Shown one piece after another: positions 37,210 through 45,252 of a stretch of 64,000 bases of DNA; the first letter of the stretch is position 1; each line of letters starts with the position of its first letter. This DNA comes from Aporrectodea caliginosa. Lineage: Eukaryota > Annelida > Clitellata > Crassiclitellata > Lumbricidae. The notes beneath the pieces were generated by a model. It saw only the letters and a program-made list of their open reading frames with translations, searched no databases and was not told the DNA's origin. The DNA lies in contig JACEVL010000673.1 of assembly GCA_020284085.1 (NCBI GenBank), positions 117,501-181,500 of the forward strand, given 5' to 3'. The position numbers were made by a program, and so were the translations under genes.

Positions 37210-37600
37210 AAGATCCTCTGCTCTGGTTCTGCCTCACTATATATGCAATCCGAACTCTTAAAGCACATGGAGCCTCTGTTAAAGATCTCCAAACTATTAC
37301 CAGAGCTACAACCATAGCTCGTACGATGTATTCCTCTCCTGCATGGTGGGGCCTAGGCTCGCCTAGCGAGTAGTAGGGACAAAACCCGCCTTGAATGCTT
37401 CATGAACAGAATCAGGAATATACTGGTTACTTAAAACCTGATGATCTTACGGATGAACCATTAGCACAAGCGGCAGTTGACGCTCTGTTTAGTGCCGTCC
37501 AGAATAATGAGCTTCATGTTCATTGGGCACACAATTTCACCCTCCCCGATAAAGATTCGATGAACTTTATTCCTAGAATGTTATATAAAAACATGTAGCC
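37210..37600 (+). pseudogene. LINE reverse transcriptase C-terminal fragment
   Basis: Two frames join: YAIRTLKAHGASVKDLQTIT with RTMYSSPAWWGLGSPSE then a stop, and MLHEQNQEYTGYLKPDDLTD with ALFSAVQNNELHVHW. The RAT..AR..YSSPAWWG block is the region after the catalytic core in CR1/L2-like LINE polymerases. Broken by frame changes. Confidence 0.65.
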
Positions 37601-37603
37601 TAC

Positions 37604-37990
37604 TAATCAACCCATCCATAAGTAGCCATACTGTCAACTGTTATTGTTAACCTACAGCGTTCTGCCAGTTGTTTTCTGAAATATACGAATATACATACAT
37701 ATATCGCTACACATAGGCTACATACTTTATGGATGACCCGTAGCCCTGTGCTGTCTTCTCGGCTTGACCTCCCCGGATTCTGACTTAGTATCTGAATGGA
37801 CAAAACAACCTGGCTATTGCGGACTTGAATAAGCTTGTCTCCCTGACGCAGGTTTGTGTGACGCTGAGAAATCTTTGAAGATTTTCATTTAGATTACAGC
37901 TACGACACATTCATCTTATGCTATATGAAAAATATCTTCAGTGGCTTTTTCATCTTACAATAAAGTAATAGCTTTTCAAAAATATTAAAC
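37604..37990. other. No gene recognised
   Basis: Unique-looking AT-rich sequence. Confidence 0.35.
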
Positions 37991-37994
37991 ATCT

Positions 37995-38228
37995 GATACA
38001 TTCATTATGTAGCGCATAGCGCATTGGATAACATCTGGCGTAGAGAGCGAGAGGTACCGAGTTCGAGTCCCGTAGGGCGGATATGCTTTGTAGCGCCGTG
38101 TATTGCATTTGCAGGCTGTCTGTTCTGTTAGTAGTTAAGATTTAAATTGCATAACATGTAAATGTACAGCGCAGTGCGTTTGTCAGGCGCTTGATTAAAG
38201 AAAAGATAATATTATTATTATTATTAGA
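37995..38228 (+). repeat. tRNA-derived SINE, family D, fullest copy
   Basis: The head GCGCATAGCGCATTGGATAA with B box GAGTTCGAGTCCC is followed by the GCAGGCTGTCTGTTCTGTTA body. It ends in an AAAGATAATATT tail and (ATT)n. It shows that the fragments at 18206 and 60040 are SINE 3' parts. Confidence 0.75.
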
Positions 38229-38469
38229 AAGTCATTCAATCAATACAATCAATGGACTCCCCACCACGCCCATCCATCCATCACCTACAACATTTACAAG
38301 GCCCTTAATTCGCGACGTCCTGTAAATGCCCCATCTCCACTGTCACTTCACTATGATCGCTACTGTGGCACCAAATCCTATTCCACGAAACGTTACTGTA
38401 CTAGTCTATCTAGCGATGATGCGTGGGTGGATAAATGGATGAATTAATGAATGACTTAGTGGGATGGCA

Positions 38470-38930
38470 GTGCAGGATAGTGTAGTGGTTAGCATGGGTG
38501 GGCTGTCAATCGAAGAGGTCGGGGCAGAAATTTGGTTCGGATTTCTGTTCCACCTGCGCCCCCTAGCCAACTCAGCCATAACGAGTACAACGACCATACC
38601 TGTCGGTGGGAAGATGAGATGGTAAGGGAGATGACTGGCCACTCACCCTGATATGCTGAGGCTAAGAAACTGAAGTTGTTCAGCACTTCATACCAATGGC
38701 TGTCTCCAGTGGCGGCGCCAGGATTTCAGGTTCGGGGGGCTAAAGCTCAAAAGCCATGGTAAGTTATTCCCATTGGAATGCGACGACCTTTTTCCTTTTT
38801 GGGGGGCTGAACCGCAGTTAGGGGGCTAAACACCCTCTAGCCCCCCTGACGCCGCCACTGGCTGCCTCTCGGGCTAGTTCAAGGGACTACTCTTCTTCTC
38901 TTCTTAATCTTCTTCTCTTCTTAGTGGGAT
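38470..38930 (+). repeat. tRNA-derived SINE, family C, split by a hAT element
   Basis: GTGTAGTGGTTAGCATGGGT and a diverged B-box region, then the body with CTGTCGGTGGGAAGATGAGA. The body is broken after ATGGCTGTCTC and resumes at GCTGCCTCTCGGGCTAG; the uninterrupted order is seen at 58770-58925. Confidence 0.75.
38707..38860. mobile_element. Non-autonomous hAT element, 154 bp, inside a SINE
   Basis: Ends CAGTGGCGGCGCCAGGATTT and GACGCCGCCACTG. The flanks GCTGTCTC and GCTGCCTC match at 7 of 8. Same family as 27928-28097. Confidence 0.9.
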
Positions 38931-39612
38931 AGATGGATGGGGTCCATGGGTGAATGGATGAATTAATTAATGACTTTATGAATGAATAAGACTTGTAGAG
39001 TAACATGCTGGAGTACAACTCCAGCAACTGTTACTCTACTAGCCTTATTCTCATAAAGTCATTCATTAATTCGTCCATTCACCCCAACCACCCCACCCCA
39101 TCCATCCTTACATCCATCCACCCAACAAGTCATTCATTCCTTCATTAATTCATCCATTTATACATTCATCAACCCACGCACCAACCAACTGGTTTCTCTG
39201 TCAGCGTATCCATCCATCCATCCATCCATCCATCCATCCATCCATCCATCCATCCATCAATCTCTGCGTCCATCCATCATCCACCCATCCAATCATCGAT
39301 TCGTCCCTTTGTCCATCGAAGTAACCTGAGATAGACACCCTATCTGAACATCTAAACCACGCCCAAAGAGAAAGTGAACTGAAGCTCCATCCATCCACCC
39401 ACGCATCCATCAATCCACCAATCCATCCATCTATCCATTCACCAAACAGCAGCAGCCACCTGTAAGACCATCCAGTCATTCGTCTACGTTCATCCACTCA
39501 TCCATTCCTACATCTATCCATCCATTACGTCATTTATTCATGTATTCATTCATTCATCCATCCATCCTTACACCCATATTGACCTATCCATTCATTCATC
39601 CATCTACCTCAG
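38931..39612. repeat. (CATC)n / (ATTC)n tetranucleotide tract
   Basis: Long interrupted CCAT, CATT and CATC repeats with a purer (CCAT)n at 39208-39258. A small inverted repeat around 39000-39060 (ACTTTATGAATGAATAAG and CTTATTCTCATAAAGTCATT) pairs across a TAGAGTAACA-type loop. Confidence 0.85.
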
Positions 39613-39613
39613 T

Positions 39614-40193
39614 GCTGTATGAAGATTGAAGTCCTAACAAGAGATCAAAACCAAGATTTAATCTTCAGGCTGTGCTGTTATGTTACGCTGGACAACATTT
39701 TCTTATCTAATGATACCTGAAATGCATGCCACAGTATACCCAGACCTCATCGCTGCTTTTGATATAAAGGGCAATCAGGTGGGAAACGCCAAAATTTTCA
39801 TTTTTCCATTTAATAAAGCGTGGATATCTCTGGATAAGGGCGACCAGGAGAGAAACGTCAGAAATATGTTTATTTACCCCCTTCATTAGGTCTAAGCGGG
39901 GACACCTCCTCCTGAGGGCAGCGTTAAACCGATCGGCCGTTTGTGTTTTATGCCAAGCATTCGAACATAACAGCATAGCCCAAAGATTTTCTCTTCTGAT
40001 GTAATCTAGGAATTGGATCTTCAGATTTTAGTTTGAATCTCTTGGTTCGGTTATTTCTGTTTAACGACTAGCTGTGTGGTAACAAAGACCATTAGCGTCG
40101 CCCTCCTCCTTTATCCAGGCTTGGGACTGGCACTGTCAGAAAGCAAACAGTGGCGGAGTTAATCTCTTCGTAGGACTTCAATCTTCATACAGG
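39614..40193. mobile_element. Element with inverted ends, 580 bp
   Basis: Ends CTGTATGAAGATTGAAGTCC and GGACTTCAATCTTCATACAG are exact complements, continuing as AGAGAT/ATCTCT. No clear target duplication was found, so the superfamily is open. The right part (40050-40165) is a copy of repeat family G. ORFs inside (39680-39889 plus, 39707-39976 minus) are unrecognised. Confidence 0.7.
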
Positions 40194-40610
40194 GTGTATG
40201 AGTGGGTGGATGAATGAACGGCTTGATAGATGAATGGGTGTAAGGATTGATGGGTGGATGAGTACTTGAATAAATGACGGGTGGGTGGATGAAGGGATAA
40301 ATGAATGAATGGACGAATGGTTGGATGGTAAGCGGATGGCTGTTGCCGTTTGATGGATGGATGGATTGGTGGATAGATGGATGGGTGGATGGAGAGCGTC
40401 AGTTCGCTCTCGATCCTCGGGCAGAGTTTAGACGTTCAGATAGGGTTTCTCTCAGGCTTCTTCGACGGACTGAAATGGATGAATAGATGATTGGTCGGAT
40501 GGGTGGATGGACGCATAGATTGATGGGATGGATAGATACACGGACAGAGAAACCTGGTGCGTGGATGGATGAATAAATCGATGAATGGATGAATTAATGA
40601 CTTGATGGGT
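40194..40610. repeat. (TGGA)n / (GAAT)n tetranucleotide tract
   Basis: GGATGGATGGATG-type repeats, interrupted, mirror of the tract at 38931-39612. Confidence 0.85.
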
Positions 40611-40945
40611 AGCGCCCATAAAAGGGGACCACTCAGAGGCACTGCCGACTACAGCGTGCACGCATGGCAAAAAGTAGAGTTTTGAATTTGATAAAAAAAT
40701 CAGTAAGAGGCAGCAGGCGTAGCTTCTGGGGAGCCCTTTCCAGGCGTACGTGAATAGGCAGTGGTGAGTAGCTGGCGCAGCTGAAAATAAGTCCCGGGCA
40801 AGGCGGTGAATATGTGGAGTGAAAATAGAGCTCCTGGTCCAACGGTAAAAGGACACCAAGGTCACAGACCGTAGATGAGCAAGCATAACCGGCGAATTCA
40901 GTCGCAAGTGCTGCGAGTTGAGTTTAGTAAGTTGCTTCCTGAATG
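40611..40945 (-). repeat. Minus-strand retroposon with shared tail
   Basis: Begins with GTAGCGCCCATAAAAGGGGA and CACTCAGAGGCACTGCCGAC, a variant of the SINE/LINE tail, in the middle of tetranucleotide repeats. The rest is unrecognised. Confidence 0.6.
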
Positions 40946-41120
40946 GAAGAACAAATGAATGACTTGAAGGGTGAATGAATGGGTGGGTGCATGGGTGAAT
41001 GAATAACTTGGTACGTATGGAAGAATAATGAATGAATGAATGGATTAATGAATGAATGACTAGATGTGCGGATGGATGTATGGATGGATGGGTGGGTTGG
41101 ATGGATGGATGGATGTGTTT
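40946..41120. repeat. (GAAT)n / (GGAT)n microsatellite
   Basis: Tetranucleotide repeat adjoining the donor end of the CSPG exon. Confidence 0.85.
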
Positions 41121-41141
41121 CCCGTCCACTGCCCAGATCAC

Positions 41142-41476
41142 CGACTTCCCATAGGCGAGCCTCTGTGCTGGAAGTAGACGATTCCGTCGACGATGTCCCT
41201 CTGTGTGAATCTGAACATCAGGACAGAGTGATTAAATGCCAGGACGATAAGTCCATTCAAAATGGCCTGCCACGTGTACCCCAGACTCGAACTGTCTAAG
41301 TCGACGTCCACATCCGACATCTGCTGGTAGATGGTGTACTCGAGGCTGTCGTCTGCATCGACTGCAATCAGGATAACCAGCGTGGCGGCGTCACCTTGAG
41401 CTCAGTGGTGACAACCAGGATGAGGTGCTCATCTTCTGGAAGCTCAATTTCTGGTCGGCCGTTGACTGGAAGAACT
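41142..41476 (-). pseudogene. CSPG-repeat exon (FRAS1/FREM/CSPG4 type) with a frameshift
   Basis: The minus-strand acceptor CTTTCCTTTCAG precedes 41476 and a donor CG|GTGATC follows 41142. The first frame gives VLPVNGRPEIELPEDEHLIL and VVTTELKVTP. The second gives ILIAVDADDSLEYTIYQQ, LNGLIVLAFNHSVLMF and FTQRDIVDGIVYFQHRGS. The xPVNxxP start, D-D before YTI, and FTQxDIxxGxVxYxH are hallmarks of CSPG repeats, found in extracellular matrix adhesion proteins. The frames shift by one base near 41395, so this is either a broken exon or a sequence error. Neighbouring exons were not found. Confidence 0.6.
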
Positions 41477-41930
41477 CTGAAAGGAAAGGTGAATCCGTGT
41501 TTTGAGCCGAAGATGGCAGGTGACTATGAGATCCTAACAACGCCCACAACCGTTTCACCGATTGAGGAGAACAAGGAAGAGACGATTTCTACACTGGGCG
41601 TTAGTGACTCTGAGAGGAACAGACGGAGTCAAGGTCGTTGTTGATGCAGTTGGTTTCTGTTGGACACAGGTTGCTCTGAGCCTCTGACACGGGAACTGTC
41701 GCTGGCAGTCAGGCAGGAGACTCCGTGTCCTAGGACAGCCTCCTGGAAACCGAGTGAAATACCGTCAACCCTGAGCCCCGGCTGTGTTTCGGTTTAGTGG
41801 CCACAGAAATCTGTCACCATAGAAAGCACTGTCGGAAAACAAAGAGGGAAACAGTCTCAGCAACTATATATTCGGCTATGTGTTTCGGTCTAGTGGCATG
41901 CAATTAGGCCTACCAGCCCAATCGCTTAAA
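41477..41930. other. No further exon recognised
   Basis: The 82-codon plus ORF at 41396-41644 is antisense to the CSPG exon and its upstream intron. One TAGGCCTA octamer occurs at 41905. Confidence 0.4.
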
Positions 41931-41934
41931 TGAA

Positions 41935-42065
41935 CCACTGTCCTACTGCTCATTTACCAACGCCATCTAGCGAATGGAAGGGTGAATTAACCTATGGGGC
42001 TAGCAGGTATCGAATCCGCATCCATTGATCTTCATGCCATCTTGTTACAGTTCAACCATGTCAGC
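41935..42065 (-). repeat. tRNA-derived SINE, family F, minus strand
   Basis: CTGCTCATTTACCAACGCCA and a B-box complement near 42008 match the 22790-23035 copy. Confidence 0.6.
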
Positions 42066-42099
42066 TGCATATTTCTCAGCTACTGATGAAGATGAAGTT

Positions 42100-43262
42100 G
42101 TTCAGAATGACTGAACGTTGCTGTCTACTGTTGGCAACTGCAATCAGAACTTCTGCAACATTTATGAGAGATTGCCTGGCTACTCCTTATGCGACCGTCC
42201 TCGACCTTCTCTTCTGGACGGATCGTCTGCCCGTGGCGGTGGCATCGTCATCTATCTTCACTCGTCGCTTCATTTCTCCAAGATCGTCCTCGACATGGAA
42301 ATTACCTCGTTCGATGCTCTTTGTCTCAGCATTGCAAGTCCCTCGTGGTTCGCTGACATTATTAACAGTCTACTGGCTCTGCTTCGCCCTCTGACTCTGC
42401 TTCGCCCTCTGACAGATTCTTCGACGAATTCACTTCGGTCCCTGAGAGTCTCGTCACCAGGAAGAGCCAATTGCTAATCATTGGGGACTTTAACCTTCAC
42501 CTTAAAGACTCATCTCTTCATCCTACCAGCCATTTCCAGGAAATTCTTGCGCAGTTCGGTCTATGTCAACAACTCAACACGTTACTGTACACATTCACAA
42601 GGTGGTACCATTGACATCGTTATCACTTCCGATGATGCCGTGATACAGGACAAAAAAGTTCATCCGCCGTCTCTGTCTGATCATTCGCTCCTTGAATTCT
42701 CCTGCCCTCCTCTTCACTCGCAGCCTGTTCACACGCTACGCTACCTACGTGGATGGAAGTCACTTGACCGCAGTTCCTTCAGTGAAGCCCTTCGAAATTC
42801 TCCTCTCTTCTCCAGTCCTTCGCAACTCGACGTGATATCTTCGATCTCTACGCGTCTACCATCGGCGATCTTCTTGATAAGATTCTTCCGCCTCGACGTG
42901 GCAAGACTCGTGTTCGACCGATGGTGGTCTGGTTTGACCGAGAATGCCACCAACTATGACGTTGAATTCCCTGCCTTGAAAGTCGTTTTCGATGCCCGAC
43001 GCAATTGACTGGATCAATCAACTAAGCTATCTTCACAAACTCTATCGGCAGAAGGAGGCGGCCTACTGGGAGGAGCTGGTTACAAGAAATGCAAACAATC
43101 CTAGACGCCTCTGGTCGGCCATTTCTCGTCTACTGGGTCGTTCCTCTCACACGTCTGCGACTCCATCCTTCTCTGCAGACGATTTTCTAGCCATGCTTAC
43201 GATTAAGGAGTTTCGACCCATCTTGGAATCGGACTTGCGTCATCTACTTACGTCGTCTAATT
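42100..43262 (+). pseudogene. LINE ORF2 endonuclease region, frameshifted (5' segment)
   Basis: Reads SSARGGGIVIYLHSSLHFS (endonuclease), then in another frame IIGDFNLHLKDSS, then GGTIDIVITSDDA and SDHSLLEFSCPPL, the GDFN and SDH motifs of APE-type LINE endonucleases. Next comes YWEELVTRNANNPRRLW, the linker before the polymerase. Several frame changes show it is dead. It continues after the inserted elements at 43652 and 49185. Confidence 0.8.
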
Positions 43263-43643
43263 CAGTGCTTCCCAAAGTGGTGGTCCGCGGACCGGTGCCG
43301 GTCCGCGAGCCCTCAGTTGCCGGTCCACAAAGATGGCAAAGTGAGTCAAGAAACTAGTCAAATTGTCTCGGAATCAACAAATGGCTATTATATTTTTTAA
43401 AGTCATAACAAAAAAGACTTATTAGGCTAGCATTTAAAGTGCAGTAGAGTCACAGAATTTGCTAAACATGCATTTAAATCAATTTTAATACATTTTGAGG
43501 AATTTAGATGATCGAAAACGAAAAAAAGAAATAATTCATCAATTTGGCACTGGTCCTCTTGACGTGTGAAAATTTCTGCCGGTCCGCGACACTGAAAGTT
43601 AATTATTGCCGGTCCGCGACACTGAAAAGTTTGGGAAGCACTG
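43263..43643. mobile_element. Non-autonomous hAT element, 381 bp, inside the LINE
   Basis: Ends CAGTGCTTCCCAAA and TTTGGGAAGCACTG are exact inverted repeats. A perfect 8-bp duplication GTCTAATT lies at 43255-43262 and 43644-43651. Subterminal GGTCCGCGA words occur near both ends. Removing it restores the LINE frame (SSNLKSCELDPLPSFV). Confidence 0.95.
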
Positions 43644-43691
43644 GTCTAATTTAAAATCATGTGAATTGGACCCTTTACCATCGTTTGTTAT
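43644..43691 (+). pseudogene. LINE ORF2 short middle segment
   Basis: Encodes NLKSCELDPLPSFVI, the motif just before the polymerase core, sandwiched between the hAT element and the LTR retrotransposon. Confidence 0.8.
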
Positions 43692-44602
43692 TGTAACGTT
43701 AAACGGGGTTTCACGTCTCAGGATGCGAGTGTAAGGCGCGTGTCGCTCAGGATGGAGCGTTAGTAAGGCCTCCGTCGTCTATCGAAGGACTTCAGCATCT
43801 GCCAGTCGACGAGCTGTAGCGGTCAATGTCACCCACCGAAGGAATCAAACACCAGAGTTCAATCGACGATCTTTATTCACACCACTTCAGATCCACAACA
43901 TACAAGACTCACAACAAAGACCTCTCTACCTCTCTCTACAAGAGCGCCCTCTATACATACCCAGCCGGGGCAGGGGCAGGACTCCAGAACCAAGGCTAGG
44001 TTGCCAAGCCTAGCAGGTTGCCAAGCCTAAGTCGCCAAGCCTAGGGAGTTGCCAAGCCTAGGTTGCCAAGCCTAGAAGTTGCCAAGCCTAGGGGTTGCCA
44101 AGCCTATAGTCGCCAAGCCCAGGAGTTGCCAAGCCTAGGTTGCCAAGCCTAGAAGTTGCCAAGCCTAGGGGTTGCCAAGCCTAGAAGTTGCCAAGCCTAT
44201 CAGGAACCAAGCCCACGGGTTGCCAAGCCTAGGGGTTGCCAAGCCTAGAAGTTGCCAAGCCTATGGTCGCCAAGCCCAGGAGTTGCCAAGCCTAAGGTCG
44301 CCAAGCCTATCAGGAACCAAGCCCACGGGTTGCCAAGCCTATGAAGTTGCCAAGCCTACGGGTTGCCAAGCCTAAGGTCGCCAAGCTTATCAGGAACCAA
44401 GCCTAGGAGTTGCCAAGCCTATGAAGTTGCCAAGCCTATGGAGTTGCCAAGCCTAGGCCAATACACCACGGGCAAAGAACCAAGCCGGCCGCAGCCCAAG
44501 GAGGGTGGTCCAAAACGGGGAGACCCAGAAAACCGAGGGTGGTCCCAAAAACCGGAGGGTGGACCCAAAAACCGGAGGGTGGTCCCTGGCAAAAACGCCA
44601 CA
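43692..44602 (-). repeat. 3' LTR (left copy), 911 bp
   Basis: Begins TGTAACGTTAAACGGGG on the plus strand and ends AAAACGCCACA. Positions 44000-44455 are about 25 tandem units of 16-20 bp with core TTGCCAAGCCTA. Positions 44500-44590 hold three units of AAAAACCGGAGGGTGG type. Confidence 0.95.
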
Positions 44603-44617
44603 TCCTCCTCCCACCAC
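44603..44617 (-). other. Polypurine tract of the LTR retrotransposon
   Basis: The complement reads GTGGGAGGAGGA directly before the 3' LTR, the expected plus-strand primer. Confidence 0.75.
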
Positions 44618-45252
44618 GATAGATATGCCCCCATATCTACCGGGCACCCGCATGGCAATCATTGAACAACAGTGTGGCCAACGGGCCGAACAAAGTCCAA
44701 GGCTAACAAAAAGACCAAAGCTCGCATACTAAAGTCCTGCAACAAATAAACGGCTAAGTCCTAGCTCCTGTCCAGCGAACTAAGGGCGGTCTACGCGACC
44801 GGTGAAGTCTCTACAATTAAAAGGTCCAATCGCAGTGGCCAACGGCCCAGAAAACTCGCAAGACAATTAAACAGCAGAGGCCAACGGGCCAACTATAATC
44901 AAAAACAAATCAAAAGCAATCAACAATTAAAGCCGTTTTTCGGCGACACAAGACAATTAAACAATCACACAATCGAACAAGGGGAAAGCCGAGGTCTCTC
45001 TACGTCTAAGACGGAGGGCTTAACGCATCCCCAGACAAAAGGCGTCTGGGGGAAGGAAGGGGAAAGGTAGCCATAGTCTCTCTACGTCAGGGACGGAGGG
45101 CTCAACGCATCCCCAGACAAAAGGCGTCTGGGGGAAGGAAGGGGACCGAGTCAGAGTCCGGGCCGACGAGGGGTGCCAGGCAGCAGCACGCGGCGAAGGC
45201 GCAAAACATCGTCATCGTCGGTCGCTCGAAGACACGCAGACATCGGCAGCCT
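44618..45252 (-). other. Untranslated internal region of the LTR retrotransposon
   Basis: Lies between the ORF stop and the polypurine tract. It carries an 82-bp-spaced direct duplication (44994 and 45076 onward), each copy containing the hairpin CCCCAGAC...GTCTGGGG. Confidence 0.7.

Noticed and set aside
38255..38455. Plus-strand frame reading ITYNIYKALNSRRPVNAPS and KSYSTKRYCTSLSSDDAWV
   Set aside because: Protein-like composition, but no start, no homology and it runs into tetranucleotide repeat; left unannotated.
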